64,000 nt of DNA, from positions 1 through 64,000 of the forward strand of contig CAMZHX010000001.1 of assembly GCA_947307055.1 (NCBI GenBank), read 5' to 3'. This DNA comes from an uncultured Selenomonadales bacterium. Lineage in GTDB: Bacteria > Bacillota > Negativicutes > Selenomonadales > Selenomonadaceae. The position numbers were made by a program, and so were the translations under genes. This document shows, piece by piece, positions 40,642 to 50,447 of the stretch. The notes under the pieces were generated by a model. The model ran no database searches. It was not told where the DNA came from and worked only from the letters and a program-made list of their open reading frames with translations. Position 1 is the stretch's first letter, and every line of letters begins with the position of its first letter.

Positions 40642-40653
40642 TAAGGTTTAAGC

Positions 40654-41817
40654 TCAATAATTTTCGGCGTTAATCTCGAAGAAAGATTGCGGGTGATGAC
40701 ATACGGGGCAAAGTTCGGGCGCGCTCGTGCCGATGACAAGATGTCCGCAATTTCTGCACTCCCAAACTTGAACGCCCGCCTTCTTGAAGACCTCTTGCGC
40801 CTCGACGTTCTTTAAAAGTTTGCGATAGCGTTCCTCGTGATGCTTTTCGATAGCCGCGACCCCTCTGAATTGCTCGGCGAGTTCGTGGAAGCCTTCCTCG
40901 TCCGCCTCGCGAGCCATACGCGGATACATGTCAGTCCACTCGAAATTTTCACCTTCGGCGGCGTGCAAAAGATTTTCTTCCAAACTGCCCAATTCGCCCA
41001 GAGCCTTGAACCAAAGCTTAGCATGTTCCTTTTCGTTCTCGGCAGTCTTGAGGAATAACGCCGCGATTTGCTCGCAACCATTTTTCTTGGCGACGCTCGC
41101 ATAATAAGTGTATTTGTTACGTGCTTGAGATTCGCCCGCGAACGCCTCCCAAAGATTTTTCTCGGTCTTAGTGCCGGCTAATTTATTGCCCTGCGCGGGA
41201 GCCTCGACGACTTTTTCAAAATCGGTCGAAGGATGCTTGCACAGCGGACAAATTGCCGGAGGCTCGTCGCCCTCGTGAACGTAGCCGCAAATCCTGCAAA
41301 CCCATTTCGTTTTGCCCGAAGCTTTGACGGCAGGTTTAGGTTTGATGTGCGCCTGGTAGAAATTGTAAGTCGTGGAAGGCACGCTGTTAAATTTTTCCAT
41401 GTCGACGACTTCAGCGATAAAAATCGAGTGGGTGTCGAGTTCGACCTGTTGAATGACGTTCGCGCTGATGTAGGAGTTCGTGCCCTCGGTTATGGCAAGG
41501 GTGCCGTTAGCGGTGCGCTGAACTTTGTCGAAGTCGGCGAACTTGTCGACGTTTTTGCCGCTCTGGAAGCCGAAACGCTTAAACAAATCGAAAGTCGCGG
41601 CCTCGCTGATAATCGACGCGGTGAATTTTTTCGTCTTGGCGATGATGTCGTGCGTGTAGTTCGATTTGTTCACGGCGATAGAAATCCTGTCCTTCGAGAC
41701 GGGCGCGGCAGTTACTTGCGTCACAGTGTTGATAATGCAAGCGTTATCCTTCGTGCCGTCGTTCGCGCTCAGGACGAATAAGCCGTATTGAACATTGAAC
41801 AAAACTTTGCTGTCCAT
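40654..41817 (-). CDS. Flavin reductase-rubredoxin-rubrerythrin-rubredoxin fusion protein
   Basis: N-terminal flavin-reductase-like domain, [20 protein letters not shown] (rubredoxin), [17 protein letters not shown]...[14 protein letters not shown] (rubrerythrin), [28 protein letters not shown] (rubredoxin). Confidence 0.9.
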   Translation of the reverse strand: MDSKVLFNVQYGLFVLSANDGTKDNACIINTVTQVTAAPVSKDRISIAVNKSNYTHDIIAKTKKFTASIISEAATFDLFKRFGFQSGKNVDKFADFDKVQRTANGTLAITEGTNSYISANVIQQVELDTHSIFIAEVVDMEKFNSVPSTTYNFYQAHIKPKPAVKASGKTKWVCRICGYVHEGDEPPAICPLCKHPSTDFEKVVEAPAQGNKLAGTKTEKNLWEAFAGESQARNKYTYYASVAKKNGCEQIAALFLKTAENEKEHAKLWFKALGELGSLEENLLHAAEGENFEWTDMYPRMAREADEEGFHELAEQFRGVAAIEKHHEERYRKLLKNVEAQEVFKKAGVQVWECRNCGHLVIGTSAPELCPVCHHPQSFFEINAENY

Positions 41818-41947
41818 TAAAGTCACCTCTCCTAAAATATTAGTGGGAATTCTATCACTTTCCGAAAGTTTTGTAAATGAAATTTCGTCATAGCATTTAT
41901 TGCGCGAAAGAATATTTTGTATTAAAATTTGCGTGGGAGGTGCTCAC

Positions 41948-42919
41948 ATGCGGAAATTGGTTGACGACGTGCGCTTGATTTTCAAATGTTGCAGTCTGTA
42001 CTATCAAGACGGAATCGGGCAGAAAGAAATTTGCGAGCTGTTGGGAATATCGCGCCCGACGGTTTCGAGAATGCTAAACGCCGGAAAAGAACTCGGCATT
42101 GTCAAAATCGAAATTCATAACCCTGATAATTTAATGTACGGGCAACTTGAGCGCGAACTTGAGAAAAAATTTAACTTGCAAGAAGTTATAATCGTGCCTT
42201 CGAGCGAATTGCCCGAAAATAAAAATGTGCTCAATCCCGAAATCGGACGAGCGGCTTTGAAATTCTTGACGCGGATTTTGCGCGATAAAGATTATGTCGG
42301 CGTGTCAATGGGTTCGACGTTGCAGAGCGTTGCCCGCGCCGATTTTTTTATTGAAAACAAAGTTGCTTGTACATTCGTGCCGGTTATGGGCGGCGTTGGC
42401 GAAAGTCGTCCCGATATCCATTCCAACTACCTCGCGCAAGAATTCGCTGACAGGTTCGGCGGCAAATGCGTTCAACTTTTCGCGCCCGCGCTCTTTTCCA
42501 AACGAACTTTGCTTGAAGAATTTTCTAAGGAGCAAACTATTGTTAAGGTCACGAATCTTTTCAGCAAGCTCGACGTTTTGATTATGGGAATCGGCGTTTC
42601 GGACGCGGATCATTCAACGGTTTTGCATACAGGTTACGTCGACCACAACACGCTAGAGGACTTCAACGAGCGCGGCGCGGTCGGCGACATTATCTTGAGA
42701 TATTTTTGCATTGACGGCAACACTAGACCTTTCGACGAGTTTAATAATCGCGTCGCGGGGATAAAACTTTCTGCCTTGAAAAAAATTCCTTGTCGAGTGA
42801 GCGTGGCGGGCGGCGAACATAAAATTAGGGCGGTTCTCGGCGCAATTAACGGCGGCTATCTCACCGTCCTCGTGACCGATATCGATTGCGCACAAGGCTT
42901 ATTGCGTTTGAAAAAATAA
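41948..42919 (+). CDS. SorC/DeoR-family sugar-binding transcriptional regulator
   Basis: YYQDGIGQKEICELLGISRPTVSRML HTH; VGVSMGSTL sugar-binding domain. Confidence 0.9.
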   Translation: MRKLVDDVRLIFKCCSLYYQDGIGQKEICELLGISRPTVSRMLNAGKELGIVKIEIHNPDNLMYGQLERELEKKFNLQEVIIVPSSELPENKNVLNPEIGRAALKFLTRILRDKDYVGVSMGSTLQSVARADFFIENKVACTFVPVMGGVGESRPDIHSNYLAQEFADRFGGKCVQLFAPALFSKRTLLEEFSKEQTIVKVTNLFSKLDVLIMGIGVSDADHSTVLHTGYVDHNTLEDFNERGAVGDIILRYFCIDGNTRPFDEFNNRVAGIKLSALKKIPCRVSVAGGEHKIRAVLGAINGGYLTVLVTDIDCAQGLLRLKK

Positions 42920-43060
42920 TCTCGACCTTGAAAATCTGTAAAAATCCTATCGTCCTACAAAATACTTTTACCGAAGTTCCATTTCAAAGCTATTGCCAAA
43001 ATATTTTTCTGTGGTATCCTTTTCCATAGAAAATTTTTGAAAATCAAAGGAGGCGTTCTC

Positions 43061-43576
43061 ATGGAAACTATTGCAACATTTGCGAACGGTTTTATGGACT
43101 TGTTCCGCGCAGGTTCAGAAACGTTTATCGCATGGGTCACAGGAATTATTCCTCTGGTCGTAATCATGATGACGGCGGTCAACTCGCTCATCAAACTCAT
43201 CGGCGAAGACAGGGTCAATGGCGTTGCGGAGTTCGCGACGAAATACACCGTCACGCGCTATACGATTTTGCCGGTGCTTGCAGTTATCTTTCTTTGTAAT
43301 CCAATGTGCTACACGTTCGGTCGTTTCGTCGAGGAGAAAAACAAGCCGGCTTTCTACGATGCGGCAGTTAGTTTCGTCCATCCTGTCACCGGACTTTTCC
43401 CGCACGCTAACGGCGGCGAGCTGTTCGTTTACATGGGCATAGCGGCGGGCATTACTCAACTCGGACTTTCTCTCGGCGACTTGGCAGTCAGATATTTCAT
43501 CGTAGGCGTTATCGTCATTCTGATTCGCGGCATCGTCACCGACAGAATTTACGCGCACATGAGCAGCAAAAAGTAA
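43061..43576 (+). CDS. srlA: PTS glucitol/sorbitol transporter IIC subunit
   Basis: GSETFIAWVTGIIPLVVIMMTAVNSLIKLIG, RYTILPVLAVIFLCNPMCYTFGRF; operonic with the IIBC-like gene. Confidence 0.92.
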   Translation: METIATFANGFMDLFRAGSETFIAWVTGIIPLVVIMMTAVNSLIKLIGEDRVNGVAEFATKYTVTRYTILPVLAVIFLCNPMCYTFGRFVEEKNKPAFYDAAVSFVHPVTGLFPHANGGELFVYMGIAAGITQLGLSLGDLAVRYFIVGVIVILIRGIVTDRIYAHMSSKK

Positions 43577-43588
43577 GGGGGCGACGAC

Positions 43589-44605
43589 ATGGCTTATCAA
43601 GCAGTTACGATTAAGGCGGGCAAGGGCGGTTTCGGCGGTCCGTTAACTTTGGTGCCGACCGATACCAGAAATAAAGTCGTGAGCATAACCGGCGGCGGCA
43701 TTCACCCTATCGCGGCGAAAATTGCGGAAATGACTGGTTGCCCTGCAGTCGATGGTTTTTCAACGGGCGTCCCCGATAACGAAATCATGGTTGCGATAGT
43801 TGACTGCGGCGGAACGGCTCGTTGCGGCGTCTACCCTAAGAAAAGAATTTTTACGGTCAACGTCCTGCCGGTCGGTCAAACGGGGCCGCTTGCAAGATTC
43901 ATTACGCCTGATATTTACGTCTCGGCCGTTGATGAAAGTTGCATAAGTCTTGCGGACGCAAGCGCGGCGGCGGTAGCTCCTAAACCCTCCGCAGGTACTC
44001 CGACTAATCCCGCGAGTGCTCCTAAGACTAAGGCGCAAGCTAAAGAAGAAGTCGCTAAGATGAACGAGGGCAAAGAAAAAAATCTTGCCACGCGAATCGG
44101 CATTGCAATCGGCGGCGTAGTCAATAAATTCTATGCGGCAGGTCGCGAAACTATCGACATCACCGTTAAAACAATCTTGCCGTTTATGGCGTTCGTCTCG
44201 ATGATTCTGGGCATAATCAGCGCGTCGGGAGCCGGCGACGTTATCGCCAACACAATCAGCCCGATTGCAAGCACATTGCCCGGCATGTTGATTGTCTCGT
44301 TTATCTGCGCGATTCCGTTTATCTCTCCGGTGCTCGGACCTGGCGCAGTTATAGCGCAAGTCGTCGGAACATTGCTTGGCGTTCAAATCGGTCTCGGCAA
44401 CATCCCGCCGCAATACGCATTGCCCGCGCTGTTCGCCATTGATGCGCAAGTCGGTTGCGACTTTATCCCGGTCGGCATGAGCTTGGGCGAGGCTGAGCCC
44501 GAAACTATCGAACTAGGCGTTCCCGCAATCCTCTATTCCCGCGTCATCACCGGTCCTATAGCCGTTCTTATCGCTTACGTTTTCAGCATCGGACTTTACA
44601 GCTAA
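43589..44605 (+). CDS. srlE: PTS glucitol/sorbitol transporter IIB/IIBC subunit
   Basis: GGFGGPLTLVPT, CGGTARCGVYPKKR; C-terminal TM region FISPVLGPGAVIAQVVGTLLGVQIG. Confidence 0.92.
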   Translation: MAYQAVTIKAGKGGFGGPLTLVPTDTRNKVVSITGGGIHPIAAKIAEMTGCPAVDGFSTGVPDNEIMVAIVDCGGTARCGVYPKKRIFTVNVLPVGQTGPLARFITPDIYVSAVDESCISLADASAAAVAPKPSAGTPTNPASAPKTKAQAKEEVAKMNEGKEKNLATRIGIAIGGVVNKFYAAGRETIDITVKTILPFMAFVSMILGIISASGAGDVIANTISPIASTLPGMLIVSFICAIPFISPVLGPGAVIAQVVGTLLGVQIGLGNIPPQYALPALFAIDAQVGCDFIPVGMSLGEAEPETIELGVPAILYSRVITGPIAVLIAYVFSIGLYS

Positions 44606-44606
44606 A

Positions 44607-44698
44607 GCTAAGGGAAACGGGAAAAGGGAGAAGGGAGAAGTGATGAGGAAGGCATTTTGGTTTTAGACTTTTCCCTTTTCCCATCTCCCTTCTCCCTA
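44607..44698. repeat. Dispersed purine/pyrimidine hairpin repeat (GGGAAAA heptamer family), copy 1
   Basis: gggaaacgggaaaagggagaagggagaag ... cttttcccttttcccatctcccttctccct; pairs with itself across a short loop. Confidence 0.85.
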
Positions 44699-44716
44699 AC
44701 CAAAGGAGGTTTCAAT

Positions 44717-45088
44717 ATGAAATACCACACCATGATAACGGGCTGGGGCGAACTCGCCTTGAGTTTCCTCGACGATCCCGAATCGAACTTCATTATCCTT
44801 TTCAATAACGATGCGCCGCCCGAACTCGCGGAACTTTCCGTCCTGCACACTAAGGAACAACTTTTGGCAGTCCCCGCGCCCGGCGATACTATGCTTATCG
44901 GCGAAAAAGTTTTCGACATTACGGCGGTCGGCGAAGAGGCTAAAAGCACCTTGCGCGAGCTCGGACATTGCACGCTGTCTTTCAAGGGCGGTAGCGAGCC
45001 TGAACGCCCTGGCTGCATAATGCTTCACGGCGACGAACCCTTGACTAAGGAAGATATTCAAGTCGAAACTCTCATTGAGATTTATTGA
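44717..45088 (+). CDS. srlB: PTS glucitol/sorbitol IIA component
   Basis: LRELGHCTLSFKGGSEPERPGCIMLHG; ATG at 44717 after AAAGGAGG. Confidence 0.9.
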   Translation: MKYHTMITGWGELALSFLDDPESNFIILFNNDAPPELAELSVLHTKEQLLAVPAPGDTMLIGEKVFDITAVGEEAKSTLRELGHCTLSFKGGSEPERPGCIMLHGDEPLTKEDIQVETLIEIY

Positions 45089-45112
45089 TAAATTGGAAGG
45101 AGTCTTTAAACT

Positions 45113-46438
45113 ATGTTGAACATGGACAAGAAACTTGCACAGCGCGAGGCAGAAGGCAAAATCATTCGCACGGGCTTAGTCGGCGCAGGCCAAATGGGTC
45201 GCGGCATGGTCAGCCAAATGGTCGGCATGAAAGGCATTATGCCCGCAATCGTCGCCGACATCAAAATCGACAACGTCATTAACGCGTTCCACTACGCCGG
45301 CATTAAGGACGAGGACATTGCCAAAACCAATTCGCTCGAAGAGGCTAACAAGTTCATGGAAATGGGCAAGTACGTCGCGACCGAAAACGCCGATTTAATT
45401 TCGACGGCAAATCTTGTCGAATGCGCTATCGACGTTACCGGCGTCCCCGAAATCGGCGTCCGCATTGCTACTGACGCTCTGAACAATCATAAGCACGTTG
45501 TCATGATGGACGTTGAAACCGACGTTGTTATCGGACCTTGGCTCAAGAAACTCGGCGACAAAAACGGCGTCATCTATACCGGCTCTGCTGGCGACGAACC
45601 TGGCGCAGTCATGGAGCTTTACTGCTTTGCTCGCGCTATGGGTATGCAAGTCCGCGTCATGGGCAAAGGCAAAAATAATAAGCTCGATTACGCTTGCAAC
45701 CCCGACACCGTTCTTGAGGAAGCCACTCGCCGTAAGATGAGCCCGCGTATGCTTTGCGCGTTCAAAGACGGCACAAAAACTATGGTCGAAATGACTGCTA
45801 TGTCCAACGCGACCGGCTTAGTCCCCGACGTTATCGGCGGTCATGGTCCTGCGACTAAACCCGGCACCGAAGGTATTAAAGAACTCAATACGATTTTCCG
45901 CTTGAAGGAAGACGGCGGCATCCTCAACAAACATGGCGTCGTTGAATACGTAAACGGCGTTGCGCCTGGCGTCTTCGTGACTGTCGCGACTGACAATCAA
46001 GAAATCGCCTATCAAATGCAATATCATAGCATGGGACCTGGCCCGCTCTGGACGCTCTATCGCCCCTACCACCTCTGCAACCTCGAAACCCCGTTGACTG
46101 TCGCTAAACTCGTCATCGACCACGAGCCGACAATCATTCCTCTTGACGGTCCTGTCAGCGAGTGCATCACCGTTGCCAAAGTCGACCTCAAAGCCGGTCA
46201 GACTATCGACGGCATCGGCGGCTACACCACTTATGGTTCAATCGCGACCGCCGAAGAGACCTACAAGAAAGGCTACGTAATTTATGGCCTCGTCAACAAA
46301 AAAGCTAAAATGCTCCGCGACGTCAAGAAAGGCCAGCTCCTCACGCTCGAAGATGTTGAGCTCGACACCACGACCCAACTTTACAAGACGCGTAAGGAAC
46401 AAGACGCAATGTACAATAACGGCTACGCGCTGAAATAA
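45113..46438 (+). CDS. NAD(P)-dependent oxidoreductase, homoserine-dehydrogenase-like with C-terminal SAF domain (COG4091-like)
   Basis: RTGLVGAGQMGRGMVSQMV Rossmann motif; C-terminal KKAKMLRDVKKGQLLTLEDVELD SAF-like segment. Confidence 0.85.
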   Translation: MLNMDKKLAQREAEGKIIRTGLVGAGQMGRGMVSQMVGMKGIMPAIVADIKIDNVINAFHYAGIKDEDIAKTNSLEEANKFMEMGKYVATENADLISTANLVECAIDVTGVPEIGVRIATDALNNHKHVVMMDVETDVVIGPWLKKLGDKNGVIYTGSAGDEPGAVMELYCFARAMGMQVRVMGKGKNNKLDYACNPDTVLEEATRRKMSPRMLCAFKDGTKTMVEMTAMSNATGLVPDVIGGHGPATKPGTEGIKELNTIFRLKEDGGILNKHGVVEYVNGVAPGVFVTVATDNQEIAYQMQYHSMGPGPLWTLYRPYHLCNLETPLTVAKLVIDHEPTIIPLDGPVSECITVAKVDLKAGQTIDGIGGYTTYGSIATAEETYKKGYVIYGLVNKKAKMLRDVKKGQLLTLEDVELDTTTQLYKTRKEQDAMYNNGYALK

Positions 46439-46464
46439 ATTTTCCTAAACCACACCCCGATAAA

Positions 46465-46505
46465 AATATCCCTCGTCGAGATTTGCGGCGGGGGAATTTT
46501 TTTGC
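46465..46505 (+). terminator. Terminator after the PTS operon
   Basis: ATCCCTCGTCG AGATTTG CGGCGGGGGAATTTTTTT hairpin (with G-U pairs). Confidence 0.6.
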
Positions 46506-46549
46506 TATCATTGGGGAAAATTCTACAGGATTCGGAGGCAAGAGACTTT

Positions 46550-47329
46550 ATGACAGACGTACAAAATCAACTCGACAAACGCGGAATAAAAATACAAAGA
46601 ACGGGCGTCACGAAAGTATACTTGCCGCTATTGATTGCGGACGGCGAAAAAATTCAGCCGGTCACGGCGCAAATAAAATTTACGGTCGCGCTGGTAGAAA
46701 ATCTGCGCGGGACGCATATGAGCCGCTTGACAGAAATTTTAATGGAGTGGACGCGCCGCCCGATTAGAATTCCGGACGTTGAAAAAATTTTACTCGCCGC
46801 GCTCAGCAAACTTTCAACAGACTTCGCAGCCATTACTATTGAATTCAAATTCTTTGTAGAAAAATTTTCGCCCGTGTCAATGAAAAATTCCTTGTCGCCA
46901 GTCGATTGCAAATTTGTCGGCGAACTCAAGCGCGGCGGTCGCATGAATTTTACTTTGGGATTAGTCGTGCCGTTTACCTCGCTTTGTCCGTGCAGCAGGG
47001 AAATTTCCGACTTCGGCGCACATAATCAACGATCAATTTGTCGTGCCGAGTTGACGTTCAAAAATTTTGATAACGTCTCGATTGAAAATTTGATTCGGCT
47101 GATAGAGGCGCAAGGCTCCGCTGAAATTTTCCCGCTCCTCAAGCGCGAAGATGAAAAATTTATCACTGAAGCCGCTTACCAAAATCCAAAGTTCGTCGAA
47201 GATATTTTGCGCGATGTCGTGACGATTCTGCGCGGCGTAGAAAATTTATCGGCGTTCGCGGTCGAGTGCGAGAACTTTGAATCAATTCACAATCATAACG
47301 CCTTCGCCGCTCACGAGGAACAACTTTGA
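46550..47329 (+). CDS. folE2: GTP cyclohydrolase FolE2 (type IB)
   Basis: [34 protein letters not shown]-type motif ([23 protein letters not shown]); ATG 46550. Confidence 0.93.
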   Translation: [259 protein letters not shown]

Positions 47330-47331
47330 AT

Positions 47332-48183
47332 TTAATCTCCCGCTCGCAACTTCTTTAAAACATACGTCGGCAACATGAATGCTCCAACATGAATTTTCGC
47401 GTTGTAATAGTTTGTCTGCAACCGCAACGCCTCCCACCGTGCGAAGTCGACAGCGTTTGTAGGGTGAAATTTCTTCGACGCAAAGCCGAATAGCCATTGC
47501 CCCGCCGGATATGTCGGAATATTTATTTGGTAGACGCGCACGACCGGAAATGAACCTGCCAATCGTTTATGAGCACGTTGCATCGCGGCCGCGTCCCGAT
47601 TGTAAAACGGGTTCTCGTGCTGGTTTATCATTATGCCGGTCGACTTCAGCGCGTTGAAGCAATTCCCGTAAAATTCTTTGGTGAAAAGCCCCTCGCCCAC
47701 TCCGAACGGATCAGTTGAATCGATTATTATTAAGTCGTACTCATCGGACTTGCGCCTTACGAACTTCAGCCCATCAGCGAAAAATATTTCCACTCGCGGA
47801 TTATCTAAGCAACTCGCGGTTTGCGGAATGTATTTCCTGCAAGCCCGAACGACCGTTTCATCTATCTCCACCAAGTCAATTTTATCAATCGTCTCGTACT
47901 TTAGCAGCTCGCGCACTGAACCGCCGTCGCCACCCCCGACCAATAAAACTTTTTTTATATCGGGATTCACGCACATTGGCACATGAGTTATCATTTCGTG
48001 ATATATGAACTCGTCGCGCTCGGTTATCATTATTCGCCCGTCGAGAACTAATAGCCGCCCGAATTCCGCCGAATCAAATATGTCGACCCGTTGGAACTCG
48101 CTTACCTCGCTGAATAGTTGCTTATCGACCTTCAACGAAAATCTAACGCTCGGTGTATGTTGCTCGCTGAACCATAGCTCCAT
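47332..48183 (-). CDS. speE: Spermidine synthase
   Basis: MELWFSEQHTPSVRFSLKV, VLLVGGGDGGSVRELLKYETIDKIDLVEID, DLIIIDSTDPFGVGEGLF. Confidence 0.95.
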   Translation of the reverse strand: MELWFSEQHTPSVRFSLKVDKQLFSEVSEFQRVDIFDSAEFGRLLVLDGRIMITERDEFIYHEMITHVPMCVNPDIKKVLLVGGGDGGSVRELLKYETIDKIDLVEIDETVVRACRKYIPQTASCLDNPRVEIFFADGLKFVRRKSDEYDLIIIDSTDPFGVGEGLFTKEFYGNCFNALKSTGIMINQHENPFYNRDAAAMQRAHKRLAGSFPVVRVYQINIPTYPAGQWLFGFASKKFHPTNAVDFARWEALRLQTNYYNAKIHVGAFMLPTYVLKKLRAGD

Positions 48184-48186
48184 TTC

Positions 48187-49641
48187 CTATCGCCCCTTTA
48201 TCACCTGCAAATTTCTAATCGTCATATCCTCCGCGCCCGTCAGCTGACAACCTTTCCTTTTGGCGTAGCGCACGTAGTCTAAAATTTCTTTGGTGATTCG
48301 CTCGCCAGGAGCCAATATCGGTATGCCCGGCGGATAGCACATTAAAAATTCCGCTGAAGTCTCGCCGACCGTCTCTTCTATCGGCAGAGATTTTTTTTCG
48401 GCGTAGAAAGCTTCTTTAGGCGTTGCGTCGACTATCGGGTTTATGTACTCGACCTTCATAAGCCGCGCAGAATCTTTCCTGTAAATCCTCTTGACGTCAG
48501 CCAACGCGCTCACTAAGCGTTCAATGTCCTTGACCCTGTCGCCGACCGATACATAAGCCAAAATGTTTGCAATGTCGCCGAACTCAAGCTGAATGTCGTA
48601 TTCGTCGCGCAAAATGTCGTAGACCTCGACGCCAGCTAAACCTATTGCCCGCGTGTAGACTGATAGCTTTGTTACGTCGAAATCGTAAATCGCGCCGCCG
48701 TCGACAAGCTCTTTGCCGTAAGCGTACCAGCCACCCAGAAAATTTATTTCGTCGCGAGCGTACTCGACAAGCTCAATCACGTTATCGAAAATTTCCGCGC
48801 CGCGCAGTGCCAAATTCCGTCGCGAAATGTCCAAGCTCGCCATGAGCAAATACGAGCCGCTAGTTGTCTGCGTCAAGTTAATTATCTGGTGGACGTAGCC
48901 CGCATTGATATTTTTGCCGGTCAACAGCAATGAACTTTGCGTAAGCGAGCCGCCCGACTTATGCATCGAAACTGCTGCCATATCCGCGCCGATTGACATA
49001 GCGGACGCTGGCAATTTCTCGTTAAAATAAAAATGGGTGCCGTGCGCCTCGTCCGCCAAAACTTTCAGCCCGTGTTCGTGAGCCGCCGCCGTTATCGCCG
49101 CTATGTCCGAGCAAATCCCGTAGTAAGTCGGGTTGTTGACCAAAACGGCTTTTGCGTCGGGATTGTTTTTAATCGCCGCGACGACTTCTTCAACCTTCAT
49201 GCCCAACGAAATTCCCAATCGCTCATCGACTTGCGGGTTGACGTAAACGGGGATTGCGCCGCTAAGTATCAAAGCATTTATTGCGCTGCGGTGGACGTTT
49301 CGCGGCAAAATTATCTTATCGCCGGGTTTGCACACGGTTAATATCATAGCTTGCACAGCTTGAGTTGTGCCGCCCGTGATAAAAAAACTATGCGCCGCGC
49401 CAAAGGCCTCCGCCGCTAAAATTTCCGCGTCGCGAATCACCGACACGGGGTGGCATAAATTATCTAGCGGCTTCATTGAATTTACGTCGACTTCTAAGCA
49501 ACGTTGCCCTAAAAATTCCAGCAAGTCGGGATTGCCGCGCCCGTGTTTATGTCCTGGCACATCGAACGGCACTAAGCGCGTCGCCCTCATTTTTTCTAAA
49601 GCCTCCATTATCGGGGCGCGTTCCTGCGTCAAATATTTCAT
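48187..49641 (-). CDS. Orn/Lys/Arg decarboxylase family protein (PLP-dependent)
   Basis: FDVPGHKHGRG, FFITGGTTQAVQAMI, LADEAHGTHFYF, SMHKSGGSLTQSSLLL (PLP Lys). Confidence 0.93.
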   Translation of the reverse strand: MKYLTQERAPIMEALEKMRATRLVPFDVPGHKHGRGNPDLLEFLGQRCLEVDVNSMKPLDNLCHPVSVIRDAEILAAEAFGAAHSFFITGGTTQAVQAMILTVCKPGDKIILPRNVHRSAINALILSGAIPVYVNPQVDERLGISLGMKVEEVVAAIKNNPDAKAVLVNNPTYYGICSDIAAITAAAHEHGLKVLADEAHGTHFYFNEKLPASAMSIGADMAAVSMHKSGGSLTQSSLLLTGKNINAGYVHQIINLTQTTSGSYLLMASLDISRRNLALRGAEIFDNVIELVEYARDEINFLGGWYAYGKELVDGGAIYDFDVTKLSVYTRAIGLAGVEVYDILRDEYDIQLEFGDIANILAYVSVGDRVKDIERLVSALADVKRIYRKDSARLMKVEYINPIVDATPKEAFYAEKKSLPIEETVGETSAEFLMCYPPGIPILAPGERITKEILDYVRYAKRKGCQLTGAEDMTIRNLQVIKGR

Positions 49642-49655
49642 TTCTAATTCCTCAT

Positions 49656-49676
49656 TTCATTACGCATTACGCATTA
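49656..49676. repeat. ATTACGC heptamer repeat between decarboxylase gene and sepF terminator
   Basis: tcattacgcattacgcatta. Confidence 0.85.
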
Positions 49677-49700
49677 AAAAAAACGGGCTTTCGTCGCCCG
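49674..49700 (-). terminator. Terminator of sepF transcript
   Basis: Minus strand CGGGCGACGAAAGCCCG followed by eight T. Confidence 0.8.
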
Positions 49701-49711
49701 CTTAATTTTTA

Positions 49712-50353
49712 TCAGTTGTAACGTCTCAGTCTCGTGGCCATAGCGGCTTGTGCGCTCTCGACCTCGAAACCTTCTGGAACATACAAGACGATTTTGCCCG
49801 AAATCATTTCGACGTGCCCACTTATCGTGTAGACCACGCCCAAGACAAAGTCGCTGATTCTCTGCTGAATGCTATCTTCTGTCCGCTCGTAGTTCACTAC
49901 AACCGCGTTATTTTTTATCAAATCCTGCCCGATAGCTTTGACTTGTTCATCGTATTTGGTCGGCGTATAGATTTTCATAGTTATTTGCGCCGTCTTGACT
50001 ACTGCTAAACTCGGTCGCACTGACGGTTCCGAAATGTACGCTTCGTAATGCGTGTCGCCTACGGTTGTTACTCCGCTGTCAGAAGTGCTGACCCTTGTCC
50101 GCGTGAAGCCGCCGACTCCGCCGCTTGCCATTTGTTTTTCCGCTTGGAAGTTTTGCATGAATGGTTGCTGAGCCTTTTGGGTATTTTGTTCGACGGGTTT
50201 TTCTACGATTTTCGGTTCGGCTTTCGGTTCTTCGGCTTTTGCCTCGACCTTTTTAACTTCTTTCGGCTCTTCTTCCTCTACGGTTTCTACAGGCGGCATG
50301 ATTATATCCGTTATCTTTTTTACGAAGTCTCCGATTGATTGAAATACTGACAT
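49712..50353 (-). CDS. sepF: Cell division protein SepF
   Basis: N-terminal amphipathic helix, E/K/P linker, C-terminal DUF552 core (RISDFVLGVVYTISGHVEMISGKIVLYVPEG). Confidence 0.9.
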   Translation of the reverse strand: MSVFQSIGDFVKKITDIIMPPVETVEEEEPKEVKKVEAKAEEPKAEPKIVEKPVEQNTQKAQQPFMQNFQAEKQMASGGVGGFTRTRVSTSDSGVTTVGDTHYEAYISEPSVRPSLAVVKTAQITMKIYTPTKYDEQVKAIGQDLIKNNAVVVNYERTEDSIQQRISDFVLGVVYTISGHVEMISGKIVLYVPEGFEVESAQAAMATRLRRYN

Positions 50354-50447
50354 CTTCTATCGCCCTTCCGCTTTATAATTTGCGTGCCCATTCTAGCATA
50401 CCGCGTTACAAATTGCAAAGGGTTTTTTCAAAAAAAATTCAGATTGT

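Noticed and set aside
43760-44449. 229-aa minus-strand ORF opposite the PTS IIBC gene
   Set aside because: Antisense shadow of the well-supported srlE-like frame.
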